Part shown: positions 42,847 through 52,064 of the stretch, piece after piece
Position numbering within the stretch: position 1 is the stretch's first letter
How the letters are laid out: every line of letters starts with the position of its first letter
Origin: CAVYGN01 sp964413265
Lineage (GTDB): Bacteria > Spirochaetota > Brevinematia > Brevinematales > JAOACQ01
Reading direction: 5' to 3'
Assembly (NCBI GenBank): GCA_964413265.1
Contig: CAYPRX010000119.1
Span: forward strand, 1-64,000
Length of the DNA: 64,000 nucleotides
Position numbers and translations under genes: made by a program
The notes under the pieces: generated by a model
What the model was told of the DNA's origin: nothing
The model's input: the letters and a program-made list of their open reading frames with translations, nothing else
Databases searched by the model: none

Positions 42847-43428
42847 TTATTTCCTTTTATCTATTATTTCATCGATAATTCCGTATTTTTTCGCTTCATC
42901 ACTGGACATAAAGAAATCTCTATCAGAATCGGCTTCAATCTTATCCAATGGCTGACCTGTATGCTTTACCAGTATTGAGTCCAGCATACTCTTTGTTCTG
43001 AGCATTTCTTCTGCCTGTATTTTTATATCTGTCGCCTGTCCCTGGGTTCCTCCGGAAGGCTGGTGAATCATAATGCGAGAATGAGGAAGTGTGAAGCGTT
43101 TTCCATGTTTACCGGCAGCCAGGAGTACTGCTCCCATAGAGGCGGCCATGCCTATGCAGATAGTGGAAACATCGCATTTTATATATTGCATAGTATCGTA
43201 AATTGCAAGCCCTGATGTAACAATTCCTCCCGGTGAATTTATATAGAGATTGATGTCCCTTTCAGGATCTTCAGCCTCTAAGAATAAAAGCTGCGCAATC
43301 ACAAGATTGGCAATATCGTCATCAACTGCGGAACCTAAAAAAACGATCCTGTCTTTCAAGAGCCTTGAATATATATCATAAGCTCTTTCCCCCCTGTTGC
43401 TCTGTTCAATAACCATTGGAATCAGCAT
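42847..43428 (-). CDS. clpP: ATP-dependent Clp protease proteolytic subunit ClpP
   Basis: The barrel-shaped serine peptidase partner of ClpX, 193 residues, the normal length. The catalytic Ser is in GMAASMGAVLLAAGKHGKRF and the His in PHSRIMIHQPSGG; the Asp is in the tail segment DRDFFMSSDEAKKYGIID. NLYINSPGGIVTSGLAIYD is the oligomer contact strand. First gene of clpP-clpX-lon. The start has an AAGAGGT site. Confidence 0.97.
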   Translation of the reverse strand: MLIPMVIEQSNRGERAYDIYSRLLKDRIVFLGSAVDDDIANLVIAQLLFLEAEDPERDINLYINSPGGIVTSGLAIYDTMQYIKCDVSTICIGMAASMGAVLLAAGKHGKRFTLPHSRIMIHQPSGGTQGQATDIKIQAEEMLRTKSMLDSILVKHTGQPLDKIEADSDRDFFMSSDEAKKYGIIDEIIDKRK

Positions 43429-43530
43429 AAATAACCTCTTTATTCAAATATTATAATTAGATCCTTTAAAATTCCCGTATAAATATAATTAATATATTAT
43501 ATAAAGTAAAATAACGGTAATGTTGGTTGC

Positions 43531-44283
43531 TCAGGCAACAGTATTAACAAGATCTTCCAGACCTTCAATCCTTATAATAATCTCGTCGCCTCTCTTCATT
43601 TCCCCTATGCCTTCTGGTGTACCTGTTGCTATGACATCACCGGGGCAAAGAGTCATCACAGTGCTGATGAAGCTCAAAAGCTCAAATATATCGAAGATCA
43701 TCTCGGCAGTTCTGGCATCCTGCCTGATTTCACCATTAAGTATAGCCTGTATCCTGAGATCCTGAGGATCAGAGATTTCAGTATCAATAAAAGGTCCAAA
43801 AGGTGCGAATGTATCGAAACTCTTCGCCCTTGTCCACTGTCCGTCAGTTGCCTGAAGGTCCCTTGCGGTAACGTCGTTAAAGGCAGTATAACCCAGTATA
43901 TAATTAAAAACATCTTGCCGTGAGACATTTTTAGCCCTTTTTTTTATTACAACGGCGAGTTCGGCCTCATAATCAACACGCGCGGACGAAGCGGGATAAA
44001 TGATTTTACCATTATTGGGAAGGACACTTGAGGCTGGTTTTAAAAATATGATGGGGGTTTCAGGAATTTTGAAATCCATTTCCTCTGAGTGGCGTCTGTA
44101 ATTAAAACCTACTGCTACTATTTTAGAAGGATTAGAAGGTGCCTGTATCTCAAGTCCTGAAAGTTTTTCCTCGCCGTCCCCTGCCCTCTTAAAATCATCG
44201 TTGAGTTTTATTACGTATTCCCCCTCAACTTCTCCGTAAAAACCGCCGCTATCACCCTTTCGATTGAAAAAACCGATTTTCAA
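43531..44283 (-). CDS. Fumarylacetoacetate hydrolase family protein
   Basis: A 250-residue metal-dependent enzyme of the FAH superfamily. The core has KIVAVGFNYRRHSEEM, PIIFLKPASSVL, DYEAELAVVIKKRAKNV (metal-binding Glu residues), GYTAFNDVTARDLQ and GDVIATGTPEGIGEMKRGDE. Members act as acylpyruvases, oxaloacetate decarboxylases or 2-hydroxyhepta-diene-dioate isomerases; the sequence alone does not distinguish these. It is separated from clpP by about 100 bp and runs with the PilZ gene. Confidence 0.92.
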   Translation of the reverse strand: MKIGFFNRKGDSGGFYGEVEGEYVIKLNDDFKRAGDGEEKLSGLEIQAPSNPSKIVAVGFNYRRHSEEMDFKIPETPIIFLKPASSVLPNNGKIIYPASSARVDYEAELAVVIKKRAKNVSRQDVFNYILGYTAFNDVTARDLQATDGQWTRAKSFDTFAPFGPFIDTEISDPQDLRIQAILNGEIRQDARTAEMIFDIFELLSFISTVMTLCPGDVIATGTPEGIGEMKRGDEIIIRIEGLEDLVNTVA

Positions 44284-44311
44284 GATTTTCTCCTGAATTT
44301 AGAGATAAATG

Positions 44312-44650
44312 TTAATCAAATGGTTCTCTTGTGCTTCGACCGGACTGGAGTATCAAAGTCGTTACAAATTGCTCGAGTTTTTCAATATTTTCATTTGATA
44401 TTTCTTCATATCTTATTCCAATTATGCTTCCGTTAACACTTCTCACTATGCCCCAGAAATCTATTTCGTCGTTCGTTGCGTCAGGAAGGCGGAAAATAAT
44501 CCTAACAAGATCGCCTACCACAAAGATCTGCCTGACCTCGATTGCTATGCCACCAGTTGAAATATCAACAATATTTCCTTCACCCCCGCAGTTCTTAAGG
44601 TAATAGCTGGCTTTAATATTTACTGAGATCCTTGTCGGCCTTAAATGCAT
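44312..44650 (-). CDS. PilZ-domain protein (probable c-di-GMP receptor)
   Basis: A 112-residue single-domain protein. The start at 44650 is chosen for the AGGAGG site 6 bp upstream. The cyclic di-GMP contacts are approximately RPTRISVNI (the family has R-x3-R; here only two spaced Arg are seen) and DISTGGIAIEV (D/N-x-S-x2-G). The rest fits the six-strand PilZ barrel (GDLVRIIFRLPD, DFWGIVRSVNGSIIGIRYEE). The incomplete arginine motif makes ligand binding less certain. A flagellated organism with PilZ proteins normally uses them to tune motility or polysaccharide export. Confidence 0.82.
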   Translation of the reverse strand: MHLRPTRISVNIKASYYLKNCGGEGNIVDISTGGIAIEVRQIFVVGDLVRIIFRLPDATNDEIDFWGIVRSVNGSIIGIRYEEISNENIEKLEQFVTTLILQSGRSTREPFD

Positions 44651-44677
44651 GAAAACCTCCTGCAATATATCATTGTC

Positions 44678-44929
44678 TTATTTAAAAAGGCCGATATCAG
44701 GCTCAGTATCTTGGCCGTTATCCAAGCGGGAAACATTTCTTACTTCGTAAACTTTTTTTTCAATGTCAGATAGCTTTAATTCAAGTTTTCCGGAAAGTTT
44801 CATACCCTCTTCGTATAGAAGAAGCGCTTCCTCGATCTGGACACCACTTTCGAGTTTCCCGACGATCTCCTCCAGGCGCTTCATATCGTCTTCAAAACTC
44901 CGGCTGCTTTTTTCAATTCTTTTTGGCAT
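44678..44929 (-). CDS. xseB: Exonuclease VII small subunit
   Basis: An 83-residue helical protein with the XseB pattern SFEDDMKRLEEIVGKLESG followed by IEEALLLYEEGMKL. The start at 44929 is chosen from the GGGAAAT site and the family length; a longer upstream reading adds 27 residues that do not belong to the family. The large subunit xseA is not in the window, an unusual separation since the two are often neighbours. Confidence 0.9.
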   Translation of the reverse strand: MPKRIEKSSRSFEDDMKRLEEIVGKLESGVQIEEALLLYEEGMKLSGKLELKLSDIEKKVYEVRNVSRLDNGQDTEPDIGLFK

Positions 44930-45080
44930 TATTTCCCGCCGACAGTCAAACTTTAAAACCATTATAAGATATAAAAAATAAAAAATAAAGAAAAGGAAGT
45001 AATTAATCATGATCCCTTATACTGTCTGCCGGTTGACATGGAATCCGGGCTATGATAAAGTTTTCAGGAGGAGAAATAAG

Positions 45081-45482
45081 ATGAAAAATATTTTTGAGTT
45101 GTCGATATCCACAGGAAGGAGAAATGAATTAATCAATATTACTTCATCTGTTCAAAAATGCATTTCGGAATCCGGCATAGAAGACGGTCTTTGCCTTGTT
45201 TTTATTCCTCATACTACAGCCGGGGTGACTATCAATGAAAACGCCGATCCCGATGTAGCTTATGATATAGTCAATCATCTTACAAGGATTGTTCCCCCCG
45301 GAGGCTATGCCCACTCTGAAGGGAATTCTGATTCACACATCAAATCAAGCCTGACAGGTCCTTCTCTTACTCTTATAATTTCCGGCGGAAGGGCTGTTCT
45401 TGGAACATGGCAGGGGATTTATTTCGCAGAATTCGATGGTCCAAGGCACAGGAAATATTTTGTTAAATGCCTTGAGGGATGA
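45081..45482 (+). CDS. YjbQ/UPF0047 family protein (secondary thiamine-phosphate synthase enzyme family)
   Basis: A 133-residue protein. The start at 45081 follows a GGAGGAG site. The family signature is clear: FIPHTTAGVTINENADPDV (His and metal-binding region), HSEGNSDSHIKSSLTGPSLT and LGTWQGIYFAEFDGPRHRK. E. coli YjbQ has weak thiamine-phosphate synthase activity; its true cellular role is not settled. It is divergent from xseB and convergent with the PA14-like gene. Confidence 0.93.
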   Translation: MKNIFELSISTGRRNELINITSSVQKCISESGIEDGLCLVFIPHTTAGVTINENADPDVAYDIVNHLTRIVPPGGYAHSEGNSDSHIKSSLTGPSLTLIISGGRAVLGTWQGIYFAEFDGPRHRKYFVKCLEG

Positions 45483-46046
45483 CTAACGGCTGAAGCTCAT
45501 AAACGAAGAGTCCTCCCCGAAGAAATAATAAATTGTGCTTTCATTAAAACGGTATTGTGCGCTTAAACCCTGCGGTCCGAAGCCCTGGAAATAGGAAAGA
45601 TCCATTATATATTTACCTCTGGCGAGAAAGATTGTGTACAGGTTGGAGTTATAAGACCTGTCCGAAATAAATTCCCCGATAAGACGACCGTTCAGCTTTA
45701 GGCGGAAACCGTCGTCTGACGCTATCATAAAAGTGTAAAGTCCTTCTTTATTTACATGTATAACAGAATTAAAAAAAAGAAAAAAATTCTGGTCGTAAGC
45801 AAAGTCTCCAAGATCGTTATGATAAAGAATATAACCCGGCCTGAAGTTTATTGTATTAATATAATATTTTGCTGTAAAATCGGTAAGAACAGGAGTATCC
45901 AGCGTCCTGATAATCCCTTTCTGTTTGATAATTGTCATACTTATATTCCTGTGTAAAACAATTGGAGATACCAGGCGGTAAATAAAAAAAATTCCGAAAA
46001 GAAGAGTAAAAGCAAGAAATATCAGTTTACTGCCTGAATGTTTCAT
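45483..46046 (-). CDS. Membrane-anchored PA14-like domain protein
   Basis: A 187-residue protein with one N-terminal membrane anchor (LIFLAFTLLFGIFFIYRLV) and then a PA14-like beta-sandwich, recognised from VNKEGLYTFMIASDDGFRLK followed by LNGRLIGEF. PA14 domains commonly bind carbohydrates or sit in glycan-active proteins. It lies 19 bp downstream of the PMT gene, same strand. A role in recognising mannosylated or other glycans is suggested only by this pairing. Confidence 0.75.
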   Translation of the reverse strand: MKHSGSKLIFLAFTLLFGIFFIYRLVSPIVLHRNISMTIIKQKGIIRTLDTPVLTDFTAKYYINTINFRPGYILYHNDLGDFAYDQNFFLFFNSVIHVNKEGLYTFMIASDDGFRLKLNGRLIGEFISDRSYNSNLYTIFLARGKYIMDLSYFQGFGPQGLSAQYRFNESTIYYFFGEDSSFMSFSR

Positions 46047-46065
46047 ATATACTCCTAACTTTAAT

Positions 46066-47595
46066 TTATAAGTTTACAGGAACCAGTCCCCAGACCTTAA
46101 ACCATGACCTTTTAATAAAACTAATGCTGTCCATCGGTATAAAGTAACTCAATGGGGAAAAGAAAAGAAAAACACAGAATATCTCAATGAAAAAAATTAT
46201 CGATATGTTACGGAGAATTCTGTCATTTGTCTTCATTTCCTTCCTGAAAAAATGCTGGAAAATCATAAATGCGAGGATAAGGGAGAATAGCAGAGGGATA
46301 AAATAATGGTATAAATACATCACTCTTTTTATGGTCAGCATTAATCCCATATATGCAAAATAGAGTACGGTGAAATAAAAGATCATTCGAAAATCCATCC
46401 TGTCTTCTGCCGGGGTCTTGAATAAGAACACCCCTGAGACGAAGATTGTGGCCATGAAAATCCCGAATAATCCTGAAAACCAGATGAGGGGATTACCCTG
46501 GAGATAAAGATACGCGACACTTCCCCCTGATTTGCTCCAGCGGTAATTAATGCTTTTGTAACCGAAAGGCCAGGCATAAGGAGGGCTTCCGTTTTCATTG
46601 ATCTTGGCAGGGTCCCATTGCGGGACTCCCTTTTCGTAATTCTCTATATAGGCGAAAGAATCCCTCAGCATCATGAAGAAATGAACGGGGTTTGCAGTTG
46701 TTTTTGATTTAAGGATAGATTGGTATTGGGCTGACGCGAAATAAAGCCTGTTGCCTTCCACGTGTGATGCAACAGAAAAATGGATGTAATATGATATGAA
46801 AAAAACAAGCAGAACTCCAGAAGCCGATAAAACGGCTTTAGTGAAAAAATCTATTCTACTTTTCCAGGTAAACCTGAGTTTCATTATGATCGGCCTGAAA
46901 TCTTCAAATGCAAGAAAAATAAATAATAAAAGCAAAATTGCACCGTTGAATTTTACTGAAATAGCGGAGCCGATCAGAGATCCAAGAATAAAATATTCCA
47001 TCGGGCTTCTAATACCTCTTTTTTGCACAATTATCAAAAAGTATAAAATGGACAAAAGTATGAAAAAAATCTGTATGCCGTCTATCATTGCTCCCCTGAA
47101 ATGGACAAGAAGGGCGTTATCGAAGAGGTAAAGGGAAGTGAATGCAAATGCATAATGTATGGAAACTGACAGCCTGCTAAGAATAAGGAAAAAAAGCACG
47201 GATGATAAAGCCCCGAAAAGCACAGGGAAAAAACGCATACCGGCAAATGAATAATTATCAGGGAAGGTATGGATAAAATCGGTTGTAAGAAAAGATGAAG
47301 TGTCGATATTTTCATTCGGATTTATTAATACCTCGCCCAGCGACATGATCAATTTTCCAAGGGGGGGATGGTCCGACATGAAGAAAACTCCGTTAATGTA
47401 CTTCTGCGCCGCAGGTATATAGCCGTTCTCGTCCCAGAAGGGACCATCCGGGTAACTATACCCGCCTTCATACTCTATTTTTCCGGTTGACGGTTCTTTA
47501 ATGATAATCACAGGCATGAGAAAATAACATACCAGAGAGCAGGCCAGAATTAAGCAGGAATATAAAGGGATATAATATTTTTTTTTATTTTTCAT
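46066..47595 (-). CDS. PMT-family (GT39) dolichyl/polyprenyl-phosphate-mannose-protein mannosyltransferase
   Basis: An integral membrane glycosyltransferase of 509 residues with about ten to twelve helices. The first periplasmic loop has the acidic motif as PFWDENGYIPAAQKYI and FFMSDHPPLGKLIMSLGE, a pattern of bacterial PMT proteins (Asp-Glu pair followed by DHPP-GK). It uses a lipid-linked sugar as donor, and a polyprenol-phosphate-mannose synthase is encoded at 35210-35932. Client proteins are unknown. The PA14-like gene follows by 19 bp. Confidence 0.88.
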   Translation of the reverse strand: MKNKKKYYIPLYSCLILACSLVCYFLMPVIIIKEPSTGKIEYEGGYSYPDGPFWDENGYIPAAQKYINGVFFMSDHPPLGKLIMSLGEVLINPNENIDTSSFLTTDFIHTFPDNYSFAGMRFFPVLFGALSSVLFFLILSRLSVSIHYAFAFTSLYLFDNALLVHFRGAMIDGIQIFFILLSILYFLIIVQKRGIRSPMEYFILGSLIGSAISVKFNGAILLLLFIFLAFEDFRPIIMKLRFTWKSRIDFFTKAVLSASGVLLVFFISYYIHFSVASHVEGNRLYFASAQYQSILKSKTTANPVHFFMMLRDSFAYIENYEKGVPQWDPAKINENGSPPYAWPFGYKSINYRWSKSGGSVAYLYLQGNPLIWFSGLFGIFMATIFVSGVFLFKTPAEDRMDFRMIFYFTVLYFAYMGLMLTIKRVMYLYHYFIPLLFSLILAFMIFQHFFRKEMKTNDRILRNISIIFFIEIFCVFLFFSPLSYFIPMDSISFIKRSWFKVWGLVPVNL

Positions 47596-47737
47596 TTCAC
47601 TTCTTTCTTCAGCCGATGCGGGGAAATTTTAATTTTCACCTGCAGAAAAGTCAAAAATATACTTTACAAAGAACAATTTTTGCCTATTTTTATCAATAGT
47701 GGTACTTTGTACAATTCTTCCTCTAGTTAAGAAATAC

Positions 47738-47765
47738 TTGACAAATTCCGAAAATAAATCAAAAT
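47738..47765 (+). promoter_or_regulatory. Possible promoter of the HEAT-repeat gene
   Basis: TTGACA (47738-47743), 16-bp spacer and a weak CAAAAT (47760-47765), 35 bp before the start at 47801. Confidence 0.35.
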
Positions 47766-47800
47766 ATGAGTAGCTTTAGAGTTACTTTTAGGAGTCGCCT

Positions 47801-48517
47801 ATGAAAAATTCACCGATTTTATTACTTGTGCTTTCATTTTTATTTTCCAGCGGGTTGTTCTACGGTGCTCATAATATTACAGAAGATGCGGTAAGTACGG
47901 TAGGCCCTGACGGAATACCCCAGCTTATAGATGTTATACGGTCAACAGACCCTGCCGATGATGAAATCAGGATGAAGGCAATGCAGAGACTCGGCGAGCT
48001 GAAAGCCAAGGAAGCTACCGATATGCTTATCGAAATGCTCCAGACAAAAAGGCTTGTGCTCGGCGGGGAGGAAATATATAATTGGAGAGTGAAAGTTGAG
48101 GCGGCAAAAGCACTTTCAGCGATAGGCGACGAAAAGGCAAGCACGTATCTTGTTGAAATGCTTAGATATGAAAATGACGATATTGTCAAAAGAGGGATTG
48201 CACAGGCACTGGGAGACATGGGAGAAGCTGCGAGGAAAAAGCCAGTCCTTGATGTTATGCACAGCCAGCTTGAGATCGCCAGGGATAATGGCCTTGTGGC
48301 GGACCTATGTTATGCTCTCGGGAAAATAGGTGATAAATCGTCTTTTGTTTATCTGCTTCGAGTGACGCAGGGACCATGGCTTAATTATGTTAAGGAAACG
48401 GGTCAGAAAGCTATTACAATGATTAAGTGGGATAAAGCTTCTGTATTTGAGGAAGAAAATGCTGCCAGTGAAAGTTCTTCAACCTCAACAAAAAATGTCA
48501 CGAATACCCGTAAGTAA
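47801..48517 (+). CDS. Exported HEAT-repeat protein
   Basis: A 238-residue protein with a signal peptide (ILLLVLSFLFSSGLFYGA) and about three to four HEAT-type helical repeats, for example AMQRLGELKAKEATDMLIEM, AAKALSAIGDEKASTYLVEM and GIAQALGDMGEAARKKPVLD. HEAT repeats make protein contacts. The C-terminal tail is low complexity (ASESSSTSTKN). A strong terminator follows, so it is monocistronic. No further function can be read. Confidence 0.88.
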   Translation: MKNSPILLLVLSFLFSSGLFYGAHNITEDAVSTVGPDGIPQLIDVIRSTDPADDEIRMKAMQRLGELKAKEATDMLIEMLQTKRLVLGGEEIYNWRVKVEAAKALSAIGDEKASTYLVEMLRYENDDIVKRGIAQALGDMGEAARKKPVLDVMHSQLEIARDNGLVADLCYALGKIGDKSSFVYLLRVTQGPWLNYVKETGQKAITMIKWDKASVFEEENAASESSSTSTKNVTNTRK

Positions 48518-48552
48518 TAGTTCTTTTAATCCAGGCTCATATTAAAGAAGCT

Positions 48553-48595
48553 GCCTGTTCCTGCCCCAAAAAGGGGGAAGGAACGGGCTTTTTTT
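48553..48595 (+). terminator. Rho-independent terminator
   Basis: The arms GCC-T-GTTCC-TG-CCCC and GGGGGAAGGAACGGGC pair around AAAAA (48553-48588) and are followed by seven T (48589-48595). It ends the HEAT-repeat gene transcript. Confidence 0.88.
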
Positions 48596-48612
48596 ATAGA
48601 GGGAGGGGAGTA

Positions 48613-49317
48613 ATGAAAAAAAATTCAAAGCTTGTGAACAAGCTCGATAATATTCTGGACACATTTATCCTCAAGGGGAAATATAAACCCGCTATTGAGG
48701 ATCTGCAGGCGATGGAAAAGGAGTCCGGAAGCAATGACCTGATATCCTATTATCTCGGCATCTGCTTTTTAAATGTTGATAATTATCATAAAGCAGCTGA
48801 TTGTCTCAAAAACATCTCAACTTCCAGGGAACTTTCCATCATGCAGATTATTCAGTGCAATATGCTTTTGGGAATTATTTATACTGAGCTTGGGACTTAT
48901 TCCAAAGCCGAGAAATTCTTTAAAAAATCACTCGAGATCAATCCGGAAAGCTCAATGTCGTTTTCTGCCCTCGGTTATGTCTATTATTTGACTAAAAAGT
49001 TTGATATGGCGATATTCAATTTTAAAAAGGCTTTACAGTGCGATCCGAACAATGCGAGTGCTCATAATAACCTCGGCTATACTCTTGCCGAACTCGGCAT
49101 AAACCTCAACGAAGCGGTAAATGAATGCAGGAAAGCAGTGGCTTTAAATCCCGATTCCGCAGCTTACCGGGACAGCCTTGGATGGGCCATGTACAAGACT
49201 GAGGATTACAAAGCAGCCGTGGCTGAACTTGAACAGGCACTGAAATTTCCTACTAAAAACCAGGAATTAATATATGAGCATTTGAATACAGCTATCAAGA
49301 AGAGGGACAGGCTATAA
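48613..49317 (+). CDS. Tetratricopeptide repeat protein
   Basis: A 234-residue cytosolic protein made of about five to six TPR units, for example GIIYTELGTYSKAEKFFKKS, ALGYVYYLTKKFDMAIFNFK, NLGYTLAELGINLNEAVNEC and SLGWAMYKTEDYKAAVAELE. No signal peptide or other domain. It ends 3 bp before argC and they are probably cotranscribed, but no functional link to arginine synthesis is obvious. The start has a GGGAGGGGAG site. Confidence 0.9.
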   Translation: MKKNSKLVNKLDNILDTFILKGKYKPAIEDLQAMEKESGSNDLISYYLGICFLNVDNYHKAADCLKNISTSRELSIMQIIQCNMLLGIIYTELGTYSKAEKFFKKSLEINPESSMSFSALGYVYYLTKKFDMAIFNFKKALQCDPNNASAHNNLGYTLAELGINLNEAVNECRKAVALNPDSAAYRDSLGWAMYKTEDYKAAVAELEQALKFPTKNQELIYEHLNTAIKKRDRL

Positions 49318-49320
49318 AGG

Positions 49321-50268
49321 ATGAAAAAAATTTTTGTTGACGGGCAGCATGGAACTACAGGGATAAAGATCTTTGAAATGCTGAAAAATCATGAGGGGAT
49401 AGAATTAATAGAAATCCCGGAACAGGATAGAAAAAATTCAATAGAAAAATCTGAAAGGTATGGGAGGGCAGACCTGGTTATACTCTGTCTGCCTGACAAA
49501 GCTTCAAGAGAAGCTTTTTCCCATTTAATGCATGTTAAGGCTAAGGTTATTGATTCGAGCACAGCCTTCAGAGTGGATACTGATTGGGTTTACGGGTTAC
49601 CGGAACTGGGAAAAAGCAGCCGTGAAAAAATCAAAAATGCAAAATGGGTAACAAATCCCGGATGCTATTCGACCGGGTTTTTGCTTGCCCTCGAACCACT
49701 GGTGAAAAGCGGCGTAATTCCAGAAGATTATCCTGTAACTTCATATTCCATTACAGGTTATAGCGGAGGCGGCAGGACCATGATATCGGAGTTTGAATCT
49801 TATGGAGAAAAACGCAGCATGGATGTCTGCTGCAGGCCTAAAAACCTTGATCTCAAACATAAACACCTGCCTGAAATGAAAAAATATGCACATTTAAAAT
49901 ATAATCCCAGTTTTATACCTATTGTTGGTAATTTTTATAACGGGATGCTGGTTTTTTTGCCGATCCATTCATATTTACTTCCAAAGAAAATTACACCGGA
50001 CGATATGAGGAAAATTCTCAAGGAAAATTATGAAAGGGAGCCTTTCATATCTGTTATTTCAAAAGAAGAAACTGATGCGATAGGCAGCGGCTTTATATCA
50101 CCTACGGCTCTGAACGGGACAAACAGGGTTGAAATATTCGTTACGGGGCATAAAGACCAGATCATGCTGATATCAAGACTTGATAACCTTGGCAAGGGCG
50201 CCTCCGGAGCAGCAGTGCAGAATATGAACATTATGCTGGGTTTTGATGAGCTTGAAGGTCTGCTATAG
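49321..50268 (+). CDS. argC: N-acetyl-gamma-glutamyl-phosphate reductase, type 2
   Basis: Third step of arginine synthesis, NADPH-dependent reduction of N-acetylglutamyl phosphate. The 315-residue sequence is the short type 2 form: FVDGQHGTTGIKIFEML at the N-terminus, catalytic Cys in WVTNPGCYSTGFLLAL, and GYSGGGRTMISEFE. No other arginine genes occur in the window. The last codons overlap the convergent ABC exporter gene by 6 bp. Confidence 0.94.
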   Translation: MKKIFVDGQHGTTGIKIFEMLKNHEGIELIEIPEQDRKNSIEKSERYGRADLVILCLPDKASREAFSHLMHVKAKVIDSSTAFRVDTDWVYGLPELGKSSREKIKNAKWVTNPGCYSTGFLLALEPLVKSGVIPEDYPVTSYSITGYSGGGRTMISEFESYGEKRSMDVCCRPKNLDLKHKHLPEMKKYAHLKYNPSFIPIVGNFYNGMLVFLPIHSYLLPKKITPDDMRKILKENYEREPFISVISKEETDAIGSGFISPTALNGTNRVEIFVTGHKDQIMLISRLDNLGKGASGAAVQNMNIMLGFDELEGLL

Positions 50269-51981
50269 GCTTGCCTGGATATTAAACAGCTTTTTATAGA
50301 TACCGCCCTGACTGAGGAGTTCAGCATGAGTTCCTATCTCGATGATTTTACCATTTTCCAGGACGACTATCCTGTCGGCGTTCATAATGGTTGAAAGCTT
50401 GTGGGATACTATAAGCGTTGTTTGATTTCCAAGGATTCCTTTCATTGCCTTTTGTATAAGCTGCTCTGACTTGGCATCCAGTGAACTGGTAGCCTCGTCA
50501 AGTATCAATATTTTTGGTTTTCTCAGAACAGCCCTTGCCAGAGCGATCCTCTGCTTTTCCCCTCCTGATAGCTTGACCCCCCTCTCACCAAGGATTGTTC
50601 CGTATCCCTGAGGCAATTCGCTGATGAACTGATCCGCATTTGCGATTCTTGCCGCCTCTATTACTTCCTTTTTCCCTGCCTCAGGTTTCGAGAGCCTGAT
50701 ATTTTCAATGATTGATCCTGAAAAGAGTATACTTTCCTGAGTAACCAGGCTTATCTGGGAACGGATGGAACCGGGATTATAGTGAGAAACGTCTTTCCCG
50801 TCTATTAAAAATTCTCCCCTGACAGGATGATAAAAAACTGGAACAAGGGATATAAACGTTGTTTTTCCTGCCCCGCTTGGACCAACGATGGCCACAGTTT
50901 CTCCATGCCTTACTGACAGGTTTATTTTGCTTAGCGCTGTCCTGTCATTCTCATACTGAAAATAGAGCCTTTTCCATTCCAGGTCTCCCCTGATAGTACC
51001 AAAATCGGGGAAGTCCGTATTCTCTTTTTCCCTGGAATCGATCAGCTCGAATACCCTTGCACCGGCAGGCTGGAGTTTACGCAGCACCATTAAGATGTCA
51101 GAAATCCGGCTGAAAGGTTGTGAAAGCACCATAACCGCGAAAAAGAAATTAATTATATCCTGAGGCGTGGCTATACCCCTCTGGACACTGAGAGCTCCAA
51201 GAAAAAGGATAAGGAGGACGGCAATAACCCCGAAAAATTCAGAAGACGGCGTTCCCAGAAACCTAATTCTCATCTCCCTCTTTACTGCATTTAAATGAGA
51301 GTCGTTGGATTCAGAGAATTTCAGCTTTATGGATTCCTCGACGCCGTATCCCTTAATGATATCTATACCGTAAATGGCTTCCTCGATTCCAGATGTGATG
51401 TCCGATATATTTTTCTGAACACTGAGGCTGAGCCTCTGGACAATAGCACCGAGGCTGGCAATTACAATGGCGATAACCGGGCCTATAGATAAAAAATACA
51501 ATGATAATCTTGTATTAAGCACGAACATATAAATAATTACAGATATGAAAATCATCGGCTGCAAAAATAGGTCCATAGCAATATTCATGAAAAAGTTTTC
51601 TATAATACCGACATCATTCAAAATTCTAGACATAATTTCGCCACTTTTGTTCTTTTTATAATAAAATACGGGCAAGTCTATGAGTTTCCTGAAGACATCA
51701 AACCTTATATCATGCATGACATTTACAGCCAGAGTATTGGATAAGAGGTATATGAAATAGTGGGAAAAAGCCCAGATAAAGCCAAGCCCCAGCAGCCCTG
51801 CGATTACCGTAAGGTTCACTTTTTCGAAATTCCTGCCGATAAAAGCGTTTGAAAAAAAATTACCTATTCCCAGGATACCGGCAATCTGAGCTCCAGTTAT
51901 AATTATGACAAAAAAAAGATAAAACGCAAAATGAAATTTGTATTTAAAAGCGTAGCTCGAAAGACGTGAGTAGACTTTCAT
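50263..51981 (-). CDS. ABC exporter, MsbA-like (fused membrane and ATPase domains)
   Basis: A 572-residue half transporter that works as a homodimer. Residues 1-310 form a six-helix exporter domain; the ATPase has Walker A VAIVGPSGAGKTTFISLV (near residue 360), signature KLSGGEKQRIALARA, Walker B ILILDEATSSLD and the H-loop IVSHKLST. The order and spacing match MsbA, which flips lipid A core, but the family also includes drug and peptide exporters. The RSRILNDVG-type loop (IMSRILNDVGIIENF) is the coupling-helix region typical for MsbA relatives. Monocistronic as far as seen. Confidence 0.92.
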   Translation of the reverse strand: MKVYSRLSSYAFKYKFHFAFYLFFVIIITGAQIAGILGIGNFFSNAFIGRNFEKVNLTVIAGLLGLGFIWAFSHYFIYLLSNTLAVNVMHDIRFDVFRKLIDLPVFYYKKNKSGEIMSRILNDVGIIENFFMNIAMDLFLQPMIFISVIIYMFVLNTRLSLYFLSIGPVIAIVIASLGAIVQRLSLSVQKNISDITSGIEEAIYGIDIIKGYGVEESIKLKFSESNDSHLNAVKREMRIRFLGTPSSEFFGVIAVLLILFLGALSVQRGIATPQDIINFFFAVMVLSQPFSRISDILMVLRKLQPAGARVFELIDSREKENTDFPDFGTIRGDLEWKRLYFQYENDRTALSKINLSVRHGETVAIVGPSGAGKTTFISLVPVFYHPVRGEFLIDGKDVSHYNPGSIRSQISLVTQESILFSGSIIENIRLSKPEAGKKEVIEAARIANADQFISELPQGYGTILGERGVKLSGGEKQRIALARAVLRKPKILILDEATSSLDAKSEQLIQKAMKGILGNQTTLIVSHKLSTIMNADRIVVLENGKIIEIGTHAELLSQGGIYKKLFNIQASL

Positions 51982-52064
51982 TTTAAACCATCCCGGTCCG
52001 ATCAGGTGGAATAATAATAAATCAATGCGTTGTTTTTGTCAAAATGAACTTCTGTAAGTCTTCA

